From Anaerolinea sp. (GTDB lineage: Bacteria > Chloroflexota > Anaerolineae > Anaerolineales > Anaerolineaceae): a stretch of DNA of 10,000 bases. Made by a program: the position numbers and the translations under genes. The stretch lies in assembly GCA_020216845.1 (NCBI GenBank), contig JAIWNK010000079.1, positions 1 through 10,000 on the forward strand. Reading direction: 5' to 3'. The notes below the pieces were generated by a model. The model was not told the origin of the DNA, did no database searches, and worked only from the letters and a program-made list of their open reading frames with translations. This document shows, one piece after another, positions 1-6,470 of the stretch (positions are counted from its first letter, which is position 1; every line of letters begins with the position of its first letter).

Positions 1-476
1 AACAGCAAGAAATACACCAGTGCCGCCGCCACCAGCAAGGTCACCACGCACAACACGGCCACAAGCCAGAAAGAGCTTCCACCAGCCTTGGGTGCTTGCG
101 TTGGCTGCGCAGTCGGCTGCCCAACCTCGTTCGGCGACAAAGGAACCCCCACCAAGGCGGAGAATTCAGCCACATCCATCGGGAAGATACCCTCGCACGT
201 TTGTTCGTTGATTGTTTTCAACACATTCGGAGCGCTCTCTCCCAGCAATTGCCAACGGGCCTTGGCACGATCAACATCCATCGTCTGAACATACGATTGC
301 ATCACCATGCACAGATAATCTGTCTTCAAATCATCGCGCAAGTGTTGTGGCTCAACATTGATGTATTCCACCGGCCAGATGCCCCAGCCAATCACCAGGC
401 CAAGTATCAGCCCTAGAATGGCACCAAGCCCAATGGCAATAGCAGGTTTACGTAGATATTCCATGATCTTTTCCAT
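1..476 (-). CDS. Hypothetical two-helix membrane protein (partial, C-terminus beyond the window)
   Basis: The first 158 residues are visible and the frame is open to the window edge. I translated it by hand from ATG at 476-474. A Shine-Dalgarno AGGAG lies at 489-485, 8 nt upstream, which favours this start over the second Met at residue 5. The protein begins with a short basic stretch (MEKIMEYLRK), then a glycine-rich hydrophobic helix at about residues 12-35. A soluble, charged segment of about 85 residues follows, with two cysteines (C56, C94). A Pro/Gln/Thr/Ala-rich linker spans about 119-133, and a second hydrophobic helix starts near 136 and runs to the edge. The middle segment is predicted to be extracytoplasmic, but topology is inferred. 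It resembles small uncharacterised membrane proteins I associate with Anaerolineae. I cannot assign a function. It follows topA after 153 nt and has its own candidate promoter, so it need not belong to the upstream operon. Confidence 0.8.
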   Translation of the reverse strand, partial: MEKIMEYLRKPAIAIGLGAILGLILGLVIGWGIWPVEYINVEPQHLRDDLKTDYLCMVMQSYVQTMDVDRAKARWQLLGESAPNVLKTINEQTCEGIFPMDVAEFSALVGVPLSPNEVGQPTAQPTQAPKAGGSSFWLVAVLCVVTLLVAAALVYFLL

Positions 477-484
477 GCGTGACA

Positions 485-489
485 CTCCT
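485..489 (-). promoter_or_regulatory. Ribosome binding site of the left-edge membrane protein
   Basis: AGGAG on the minus strand, 8 nt before the ATG at 476-474. It decides the start codon of the partial gene at the left edge. Confidence 0.7.
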
Positions 490-542
490 CTAGTTTGATT
501 GAGCGCGTTTCCCTTGAAAAAAGTACAAGTTTGATTAATGTA

Positions 543-571
543 ATTGTAGAACAAAACCTAAAAACAAGCAA
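543..571 (-). promoter_or_regulatory. Candidate sigma-70-type promoter for the left-edge membrane protein
   Basis: On the minus strand a -35-like TTGCTT (571-566) is followed after exactly 17 nt by a -10-like TACAAT (548-543), which matches 5 of 6 consensus positions. The start of transcription would be near 536, giving a leader of about 60 nt before the ATG at 476. It lies in the 153-nt gap after topA. I saw no convincing intrinsic terminator in that gap, so read-through from topA is also possible. Confidence 0.5.
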
Positions 572-629
572 CTGTTTTCATGGACATCTTTTTTGTTCCA
601 AACCATTCATTTCACATCCATTGCAAGTT

Positions 630-2963
630 TCATGCCGTTTCCAGCGCTTCTTCAATCAGAAAAGTCTCTTCGCAGCGCAAACATTGCAATTCACGTTTGT
701 TGCTGATCACCAGCAAACCGCCACACTTGGGGCACGGTTGCGAAACCGGACGCTTCCAACTTGTGAATTTGCAGGTTGGATAATTGGAACAGCCATAAAA
801 CACGCGCCCCTTGCGCGTTTTGCGTTCCACCAAATCCGCGCCATCCTCCGGGCACTGAACGCCAATGGTCTGCAAAAATGGTTCGGTGTGTCGGCATTCC
901 GGAAAACCGCTGCACGAGATAAACTTGCCATAACGCCCCCAACGGAAGACCAGTTCACGCCCACACTCGGGGCAATTTCTGCCAACCTTCTCCAACTCCG
1001 CTTTGGTAACCGGAATTTCCTGTTGGGCGCGCTGCAACGTTGGCGCAAACGAGCGATAAAAGGCATCTACCACATCCACCCAGGCACGTTGCCCCTCAGC
1101 CACCTGATCCAGATCCATCTCCATCGTCGCTGTAAAGCCCAGGTTGACCACATCCGGGAAGTATTGCACCATCAAATCGTTGACCAACACGCCGGTTTCG
1201 GTTGGCAGCAATCGCCGCCCCTCACGCACCACATAGCCGCGCTCTTGAATCGTCGAAAGAATGGGCGCATAGGTCGAAGGACGACCCACTCCATTCTCTT
1301 CCAATACTTGCACCAACGACGCTTCGGTATAGCGCGGCGGCGGTTGCGTAAAGTGTTGCGCGGGCAGCAGCCGCTTCAGAATTTGCTTTTGGCCCTCTTC
1401 CAACCCTGCCGGAATGCGCACATCGTCATCTTCCTCGGTCTTCTTGTCCTCATCGCGCCCCTCAACATACACCACCAAAAAGCCCGGGAAGCGCAGCGTT
1501 GCGCCCGATGCACGCCACAAATAAACATGCTGTTGTGCCTTGTTCTGAATTTCAACCGTTAGCGCATCAAAAACCGCTGCTTCCATCTGCGAGGCGACAA
1601 ACCGCTGCCATACCAACTGATAGAGCTTAAATTGCTCCGGCGTCAGAAAAGGCTTCACCTGCTCCGGCAGGCGCCGCACCGATGTCGGTCGAATCGCCTC
1701 GTGCGCTTCCTGCGCCGAAGCCGCACGCGTGCGATATTGCGGCGGCGTTGGTGGCAAATACTCACTACCATAGCGCTCAAGGATCATAGCGCGCACCTCG
1801 TTTTGTGCAATCTCCGAAACCTGGGTCGAATCAGTACGCATATAGGTAATCAGACCCGTTGCGCCCCCCTCGCCAACGTCCAGGCCTTCATACAATTGTT
1901 GCGCTACCATCATCGTCCGCCGCGCCGTAAAGCCCAGTTTGTTGGAGGCTTCTTGCTGCATTGTGCTGGTAATAAAAGGTGCCTGTGGTTTGCGGCGCCG
2001 TTCACTACGCTTCATGCGCTCGATGACAAACTCACCGCCCTCGATATCTGGCAACAACAGATCCACCTGTGCCTGATTCTTCAGCACAGCTTCTTCTTCG
2101 TCTATGCGCACCAGACGAGCCATGTAGCTGGATTTGTGCCCCTGCGCAGATAACTCGGCCTCCAGCGTCCAATATTCCTCCTGCACAAATGCTTCAATCT
2201 CGCGCTCGCGCTCCACCACCATGCGCAAGGCCACCGACTGCACACGCCCTGCAGAAAGACGACTGCGCACCTTTTCCCACAACAATGGACTGATACTGTA
2301 GCCTACCAAACGATCCAAAATCCGCCGGGCTTGCTGTGCATCCACAAGCGCCATATTAAGCTGACGAGGATGTGCAAATGCTTCAGCAATGGCCGGTTCG
2401 GTAATCTCGTGAAACACCACGCGCCGCGAATTCTCAGGCGAAATCCCTACCGCTTCCATCAAATGCCAGGCAATTGCCTCGCCTTCACGGTCAGGGTCTG
2501 TCGCCAAATAGACATCCTGTGCATCTTCCACCAACGCTTTCAATTCCTTGACAATGGCGCGCTTTTCGTTCGGCACCCGGTACTTGGGGCGAAAACCATT
2601 TTCCACATCTACTGAAAGCTCAGAACGCAACAGATCGCGCACATGCCCAACCGATGCCCGCACTGTGTAGTCTTTGCCCAAAAAACGCCCCACCGTGCGC
2701 GCCTTGGCCGGTGATTCGACAATCACCAGTTTGGTTGTTCGGCCATTCTTCTTTTGCGCGTTCTTGCGCTCCGTTTGTGCACTTTTGCGCTCCACCGTCG
2801 GTTTCTCCAGACCTTCGTGTTCTGGCGTACGCCCAAGACAAAAAACCTTGCCACCGCACACCGCGCAAATGCCGCTCGTCATTGGCGCACCGGCCTTGTT
2901 ATAGCCAGCCTGAGCATCTTTTATTTCGCGTTTCGTCTTGCACTTGAAACAATAAGCTTCCAA
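630..2963 (-). CDS. topA: DNA topoisomerase I (type IA) with N-terminal zinc-ribbon fusion
   Basis: Relaxes negative supercoils by cutting one strand through a 5'-phosphotyrosine intermediate; cytoplasmic, 777 aa. Residues 1-44 form a Cys4 zinc ribbon (C5, C8, C33, C36) resembling DUF5679, joined by a charged linker (about 45-76) to the canonical enzyme. The Toprim domain starts LVIVESPAKA at 79, with E83 and the acidic triad D156, D158, E160. The catalytic tyrosine is Y374 in LITYMRTDST, with R376 behind it. Three C-terminal zinc ribbons follow: C664/C667/C684/C690; C704/-/C725/C731, where the second Cys is Asp (CPED); and C744/C747/C761/C764. Translation starts at TTG (2963-2961). AGGAGG at 2974-2969 is 5 nt upstream, and an in-frame stop at 2975-2973 excludes earlier starts. 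An ATG at 2968-2966 is out of frame. It is last in a tight operon, 9 nt after manC. The family assignment is secure; the DUF5679 label is from memory. Confidence 0.97.
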   Translation of the reverse strand: MEAYCFKCKTKREIKDAQAGYNKAGAPMTSGICAVCGGKVFCLGRTPEHEGLEKPTVERKSAQTERKNAQKKNGRTTKLVIVESPAKARTVGRFLGKDYTVRASVGHVRDLLRSELSVDVENGFRPKYRVPNEKRAIVKELKALVEDAQDVYLATDPDREGEAIAWHLMEAVGISPENSRRVVFHEITEPAIAEAFAHPRQLNMALVDAQQARRILDRLVGYSISPLLWEKVRSRLSAGRVQSVALRMVVEREREIEAFVQEEYWTLEAELSAQGHKSSYMARLVRIDEEEAVLKNQAQVDLLLPDIEGGEFVIERMKRSERRRKPQAPFITSTMQQEASNKLGFTARRTMMVAQQLYEGLDVGEGGATGLITYMRTDSTQVSEIAQNEVRAMILERYGSEYLPPTPPQYRTRAASAQEAHEAIRPTSVRRLPEQVKPFLTPEQFKLYQLVWQRFVASQMEAAVFDALTVEIQNKAQQHVYLWRASGATLRFPGFLVVYVEGRDEDKKTEEDDDVRIPAGLEEGQKQILKRLLPAQHFTQPPPRYTEASLVQVLEENGVGRPSTYAPILSTIQERGYVVREGRRLLPTETGVLVNDLMVQYFPDVVNLGFTATMEMDLDQVAEGQRAWVDVVDAFYRSFAPTLQRAQQEIPVTKAELEKVGRNCPECGRELVFRWGRYGKFISCSGFPECRHTEPFLQTIGVQCPEDGADLVERKTRKGRVFYGCSNYPTCKFTSWKRPVSQPCPKCGGLLVISNKRELQCLRCEETFLIEEALETA

Positions 2964-2968
2964 AACAT

Positions 2969-2975
2969 CCTCCTA
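2969..2975 (-). promoter_or_regulatory. topA Shine-Dalgarno overlapping the manC stop codon
   Basis: The minus-strand heptamer TAGGAGG contains both the manC stop (TAG, 2975-2973) and a perfect AGGAGG for topA (2974-2969), 5 nt before the TTG start. A ribosome terminating on manC sits on the topA binding site, an arrangement typical of translational coupling or reinitiation. Confidence 0.75.
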
Positions 2976-4067
2976 AAGATAACAGGTATACCCTTTTTCC
3001 TTCAACAGGGCCACCACCTTGCGCACGCTTTGCGCATCATGACGATCACAAATCAACAAAGCGTCTGCCGTATCCACCACAATCAAATCTTTCAAGCCAA
3101 TCCCTACCACAACTCGGTCCGTTTCGTGCGCATACACAAACGTTTGTTGCGTATCCAGGCCAACAAATTGTTCAGACAAAATGATATTGCCATTTTCATC
3201 TGTTGGCAATACCTCAAAGGCCGATTCCCAACTCCCCATATCGTTCCAGCCCAGCTCCCCCGCCGGCAGCACCACCACCCGGCGCGCTTTTTCCATAATA
3301 CCATAATCTATCATCACCGGTTCAAGGGTTGGCCACAATTCTTGCAAACGCGGTTGCTGCTCAGGGGTATCCCAAACTTGCTCCAACGTGTGCAGCACCC
3401 CTGCCAGCTTTGGCATATGTTGCTCAAATTCCTCAGCAATCCGCTGCACCCGCCAAAAAAACATACCCGAATTCCAGTCATGATCTCCCTCAGCCAGCAT
3501 GGCCTGTGCCGCCTGTGCTTCGGGCTTTTCCTTGAATTTTCGCACTTCAAAGGCGCAAACGCCCTCATATTCGCCCAACATTGCCCCGCGCTGAATATAA
3601 CCATATCCGGTTGCCGCAAACGTGGGGCGAATGCCCAACGTGACCAGGTAACCATCCTGTGCAGCAGCATAGCCAGCCCGCAGCAACTGCTGAAACCCGG
3701 CCACATTGCGAATAAAATGATCTGCGGTCAACACCGCCATCACCGCCTGCGGATCGCGCTTGTGCAACACCGCTGCCGCAAGGCCCACCACAGCTGCCGT
3801 TCCGCGGCCCATCGGCTCCAAAATGTAATTCTGTGTCGGAATCTGCGGGCACAACGCTTGCAATTGCGTTGCCTGTTCAGCAACTGTAACCACCAAAATC
3901 TGTTCTGGCGCAAACACGCCTTCCAAACGCTCAACCGCCAACTCAAACAGGGAGCGCTCTCCCCACAGCCGAATCATTTGTTTGGGGTGTTTTTGGCGCG
4001 AGAGCGGCCACAAACGCACCCCCCCGCCACCAGCCATAATCACTGCATAGTAAGAAGCATTACCCAT
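2973..4067 (-). CDS. manC: Mannose-1-phosphate guanylyltransferase (GDP-mannose pyrophosphorylase)
   Basis: Transfers GMP from GTP to mannose-1-phosphate, giving GDP-mannose for glycans, exopolysaccharide or compatible solutes; cytoplasmic. The 364-aa protein is a single nucleotidyltransferase domain. The signature loop is MAGGGGVRLWPLSR at 11-24 with the QKHPKQ motif at 25-30. Further motifs are EPMGRGTAA at 84-92, TADHFI at 114-119 (usually PADH), TGYGYI at 153-158, FKEKPE at 178-183, WNSGMFFW at 198-205 and GWNDMGSW at 273-280. There is no C-terminal cupin phosphomannose-isomerase domain, so it is the monofunctional form. The ATG at 4067-4065 lies inside the end of dprA (8-nt overlap), which implies coupling. 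No other sugar gene is in view, which makes its place between dprA and topA odd. A related sugar-1-phosphate nucleotidyltransferase specificity cannot be excluded, but the motifs fit the mannose enzyme best. Confidence 0.9.
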   Translation of the reverse strand: MGNASYYAVIMAGGGGVRLWPLSRQKHPKQMIRLWGERSLFELAVERLEGVFAPEQILVVTVAEQATQLQALCPQIPTQNYILEPMGRGTAAVVGLAAAVLHKRDPQAVMAVLTADHFIRNVAGFQQLLRAGYAAAQDGYLVTLGIRPTFAATGYGYIQRGAMLGEYEGVCAFEVRKFKEKPEAQAAQAMLAEGDHDWNSGMFFWRVQRIAEEFEQHMPKLAGVLHTLEQVWDTPEQQPRLQELWPTLEPVMIDYGIMEKARRVVVLPAGELGWNDMGSWESAFEVLPTDENGNIILSEQFVGLDTQQTFVYAHETDRVVVGIGLKDLIVVDTADALLICDRHDAQSVRKVVALLKEKGYTCYL

Positions 4068-5184
4068 TTGGTTTCACCTGATAATCACCCGATCCTTCAC
4101 GAGCAAGAATGTAATTCATACCACCAACTGCGCGTGCCATACCTTTCAATTCCATCATCGTCAACGCCGCCGCGACCTGATCCATCGGCAAGCCAGTTTT
4201 CTGGCCAATTTCATCAATATGCAATGGCTCAGCGCTCAATGTTTGCAAAATCTGTCCTTCCAAATCATTCACCGGCAACACCTGACGTGCTGAACGCTGT
4301 GCCTGCATTTGCCCCGGGTCCATATCCATGGCTTCGAGCACATCACCGGGGTGCAGCAAAGGGCGCGCCCCGCGCTGAATCAGCAAATTGGTGCCTTTGC
4401 TTTGTGGCGCATAAATTCCGCCCGGCACAGCCAACACATCCCGGTTTTGGTCGGCAGCAAAAGCCGCCGTGATCATCGCCCCGCTGTTATCGCTCGCTTC
4501 AATGACGACCACCACCCGCGCCAACCCAGAAATAATGCGATTGCGGGGTGGAAAGTTCGCTGCATCAGGCGGTGTGCCCAACGCATAATCGCTCACCACC
4601 GCCCCCGCTTCCGCAATTCGTGCTGCCAAATGTTCGTGCTCTGGCGGATAGATGCGATCCACTCCGCTACCAAGCACAGCAATCGTACGACCACCGGCCT
4701 TCAAGGCCGCATCGTGCGCAATCGCATCCACGCCACGCGCCAGGCCACTCACCACCGTCACCGCATGAGCACCCAAATAAGCGGCCACATCGGCCGTCAC
4801 CTGTCGCCCATACGCCGTCACCCGCCGCGTGCCCACCAATGCCGCTGCCCAATCATCCTCATCCAACAATTCGCCACGCACATACAACACCGGCGGTGGC
4901 TGTGCAATCTCGCGCAACAGGCGCGGATAGGCCTCATCCTGCCAGGTGAGCAACGTCACGCCAGCTTGCTGCACCTTCTCCAGCTCGCGCTCCAAGTCCA
5001 GGCTGCGCCGCATCTCCAGCACACTTGCCGCCACCTTTTCGGGTAGCCCAGCACTGCGCAATGCAGCAAACGATGCCTGCCAGGCCTGCTCCAAACTGCC
5101 AAAAAAGTCCAGCAGGGCACGCACCCGCACTGCCCCAATGCCTTTTACACGATTAAACGCCACCCAATAAGCGCGCTCGTCCAC
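4060..5184 (-). CDS. dprA: DNA-processing protein DprA
   Basis: Binds incoming single-stranded DNA during natural transformation and loads RecA; the gene is also conserved in bacteria not known to be competent. The protein has 374 aa. Residues 1-60 look like the N-terminal helical, HhH-like region. The Rossmann-like core spans about 85-285, with ALVGTRRVTAYGR at 115-127, SGLARGVDAIAHDAAL at 146-161, FPPRNRIISGLA at 211-222 and the SGAMITA stretch at 234-240. A C-terminal winged-helix domain spans about 305-360, ending in GGMNYIL. The start is GTG at 5184-5182. A Shine-Dalgarno GAAGG at 5196-5192, which overlaps the rimM stop, is placed 7 nt upstream. It sits 10 nt after rimM and overlaps manC by 8 nt. 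dprA-topA proximity is common in bacteria; here manC separates them. Confidence 0.95.
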   Translation of the reverse strand: MDERAYWVAFNRVKGIGAVRVRALLDFFGSLEQAWQASFAALRSAGLPEKVAASVLEMRRSLDLERELEKVQQAGVTLLTWQDEAYPRLLREIAQPPPVLYVRGELLDEDDWAAALVGTRRVTAYGRQVTADVAAYLGAHAVTVVSGLARGVDAIAHDAALKAGGRTIAVLGSGVDRIYPPEHEHLAARIAEAGAVVSDYALGTPPDAANFPPRNRIISGLARVVVVIEASDNSGAMITAAFAADQNRDVLAVPGGIYAPQSKGTNLLIQRGARPLLHPGDVLEAMDMDPGQMQAQRSARQVLPVNDLEGQILQTLSAEPLHIDEIGQKTGLPMDQVAAALTMMELKGMARAVGGMNYILAREGSGDYQVKPNG

Positions 5185-5194
5185 ACCCCGGCCT

Positions 5195-5761
5195 TCAATC
5201 TTCCCAAATGGGCGGCCTGACTTTCATTCGGCGCTCAGCTACGTCAATCGTCAAAACCACTTCTTGAATCGCCGGCAACAAAAGCTCACCGCCTTCACCA
5301 TTGACAACATACACATCATTTGCACCGGTTTCCAGGATTTGCGACAGCACCCCCAGCACCTGCCCCGCCTCATCAACAACCGTCATGCCAATCAACTCAT
5401 GATGATAATATCGTCCTTCCGGCAAGCGCGGCAATTCATCCGCGCGCACATACATCACCTGATTGCGAAACGGAATAGCATCCTCCGGGCTGTTCAGCCC
5501 TTCCAAATGCACCAGCCGCATCTGATCCATTGCCCGCGCAGCCCGAATTCGGTGAGGAACATGCTGCTCACCGACATAGACACGTTTGCCCGCCCTCAAC
5601 CGTTCCGGAAACTCGGTCCACACATCCATCAACATTTCGCCCTTCAAGCCATGCGCCCGACGCAGCAAACCAACAGCGAGAAACACAGGCCCGCCCAACG
5701 CAGACGAGCCTGTGTTTTCCAAATCCGAAGCTGAAGGGGAATTGCGCACGCGCCGTTTCAT
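5195..5761 (-). CDS. rimM: Ribosome maturation factor RimM, with N-terminal extension
   Basis: Assists maturation of the 30S head by binding S19 and the 3' domain of 16S rRNA. The protein has 188 aa. The RimM N-terminal beta-barrel begins only near residue 26 (VFLAVGLLRRAHGLKGE, 26-42). The PRC-barrel follows, with YYHHELIGMTV at 118-128, GANDVYVV at 146-153 and LLPAIQEVVLTID at 161-173. The first 25 or so residues are basic, Ser-rich and not part of the usual family. The ATG at 5761-5759 overlaps the preceding stop in the sequence ATGA, which supports translation from here. However, in-frame TTG (residue 22) and GTG (residue 26) codons lie at the domain edge, so a shorter product is possible. 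A 10-bp inverted repeat covers codons 15-27. The usual partner trmD does not follow; dprA does, after 10 nt. Confidence 0.93.
   Translation of the reverse strand: MKRRVRNSPSASDLENTGSSALGGPVFLAVGLLRRAHGLKGEMLMDVWTEFPERLRAGKRVYVGEQHVPHRIRAARAMDQMRLVHLEGLNSPEDAIPFRNQVMYVRADELPRLPEGRYYHHELIGMTVVDEAGQVLGVLSQILETGANDVYVVNGEGGELLLPAIQEVVLTIDVAERRMKVRPPIWED
5681..5717 (-). repeat. Perfect 10-bp inverted repeat inside 5' rimM
   Basis: AAACACAGGC at 5681-5690 and its exact reverse complement GCCTGTGTTT at 5708-5717 enclose a 17-nt loop. In the rimM mRNA this would form a 10-bp hairpin over codons 15-27, exactly where the N-terminal extension meets the conserved domain. Alternative start codons TTG (codon 22, in the loop) and GTG (codon 26, in the 3' arm) lie within it. 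The 3' arm ends in UUU, but there is no long U tract, so it is a poor intrinsic terminator. Confidence 0.75.
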
Positions 5762-5994
5762 CGTGGATCCGCCACGTCCAGCGTAGCTTGCTTTCCTTCT
5801 TGTGCAGAAGCCACGCGTAACAACACGCGCATGGCGTTTGCTACCCGGCCACTTTTGCCAATTACCCGACCCATATCCTCTTTGGCCACACGCAACTCCA
5901 GGTGAACGCGTCCGCCGATGCGTTCTTGATGCACCTGCACCTGCGTTGGGTCCTCAACCAGAGAACGGGCGATGTATTCGATCAGCTCTTTCAT
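5758..5994 (-). CDS. khpA: KH-domain RNA-binding protein (KhpA/YlqC type)
   Basis: A small single-KH protein of 78 aa, the usual size of the KhpA family. In Firmicutes, KhpA pairs with KhpB to bind many RNAs and affects cell division and envelope synthesis; here only the family is established. The visible hallmarks are the N-terminal MKELIEYIARSLVEDP helix and the GxxG loop GKSG at 46-49 within MGRVIGKSGRVANAMR (41-56). The ATG at 5994-5992 follows rpsP after 9 nt with a modest AAGG ribosome site. The stop overlaps the rimM start (ATGA, 4 nt). The position between rpsP and rimM is the classic location of this gene and supports the assignment. Confidence 0.93.
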   Translation of the reverse strand: MKELIEYIARSLVEDPTQVQVHQERIGGRVHLELRVAKEDMGRVIGKSGRVANAMRVLLRVASAQEGKQATLDVADPR

Positions 5995-6003
5995 GGCCTT
6001 GGG

Positions 6004-6360
6004 CTATTTTTTGTGAGCAGCAGCAAGCGTCTTCGGGTTGACAGCGCGCTTGGCATACGCTTCTTTCGCCTCAGCCAGCAACGTCTCAACCGATTCGCCT
6101 GCCTTAAAGCGCGCATAGCGATCCATCAAACCGACACTGCGGAAGAGCATCAGCGCCGAATCGCTGGGCTGAGCGCCTTTGCTCAGCCAGTCATAGATGC
6201 GATCTTCTTTCACTTCCAGGGTGAAAGGTTCCGTGCGCGGGTTGTAAAAGCCCAAGATCTCCAAAAAGCGGCCATCGCGCGGGCTTTCTTTTTCAGCAGC
6301 CACGATGCGGTAGGTCGGTTGCCCATGCAAACCTGTGCGGCGTAAACGAATGCGAACCAT
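6004..6360 (-). CDS. rpsP: 30S ribosomal protein S16
   Basis: A structural protein of the small subunit that binds 16S rRNA and is needed for 30S assembly. The 118-aa product opens with MVRIRLRRTG and PTYRIVAAEKESPRDGRFLEILGFYNP (15-41). It contains DWLSKGAQPSDSALMLFRSVGLMDRY (57-82). The core ends near residue 85, and about 30 further residues form an Ala/Lys-rich, probably helical tail, making it longer than the typical 80-90 aa. The start ATG 6360-6358 has Shine-Dalgarno AAGGAG at 6375-6370, 9 nt upstream. It follows ffh after 110 nt and heads the tight rpsP-to-topA gene string. A weak promoter candidate lies just upstream, so it may be transcribed both from the ffh promoter and on its own. 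Confidence 0.97.
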   Translation of the reverse strand: MVRIRLRRTGLHGQPTYRIVAAEKESPRDGRFLEILGFYNPRTEPFTLEVKEDRIYDWLSKGAQPSDSALMLFRSVGLMDRYARFKAGESVETLLAEAKEAYAKRAVNPKTLAAAHKK

Positions 6361-6390
6361 CGAATGTATCTCCTTAGACTGACAAAGAAT

Positions 6391-6396
6391 ATTTTA
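6391..6396 (-). promoter_or_regulatory. Possible -10 element upstream of rpsP
   Basis: On the minus strand TAAAAT (6396-6391) matches 5 of 6 positions of the -10 consensus and would start transcription about 24 nt before the rpsP ATG. No good -35 hexamer lies at 16-18 nt (the best I find shares 3 of 6 bases). The 110-nt ffh-rpsP gap holds this, the rpsP ribosome site and no convincing terminator hairpin. Confidence 0.3.
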
Positions 6397-6470
6397 GAAA
6401 CAATCGTAATCAGCTGAAACGGATGAGGGTCGCTGAAGGGAAGCGAATGACGCCCGTTCCGGCCTTTCCT

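Noticed and set aside
495..1562. A 355-codon plus-strand open frame opposite the 3' half of topA
   Set aside because: It is antisense to the zinc-ribbon end of topA, with the same biased composition and no family motif. It is a shadow of the real gene.
2966..2968. ATG just upstream of the topA TTG as the real topA start
   Set aside because: It is out of frame with the TopA protein and directly abuts the Shine-Dalgarno sequence, too close for initiation.
2754..4472. A 572-codon plus-strand open frame across topA, manC and dprA
   Set aside because: It lies antisense to three well-supported genes, is rich in His, Arg, Gln, Cys and Pro as expected from reading coding DNA backwards, and shows no recognisable domain or ribosome site.
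6434..6448. CGCTGAAGGGAAGCG as an intrinsic terminator between ffh and rpsP
   Set aside because: The stem is only 4 bp and no T tract follows on either strand.
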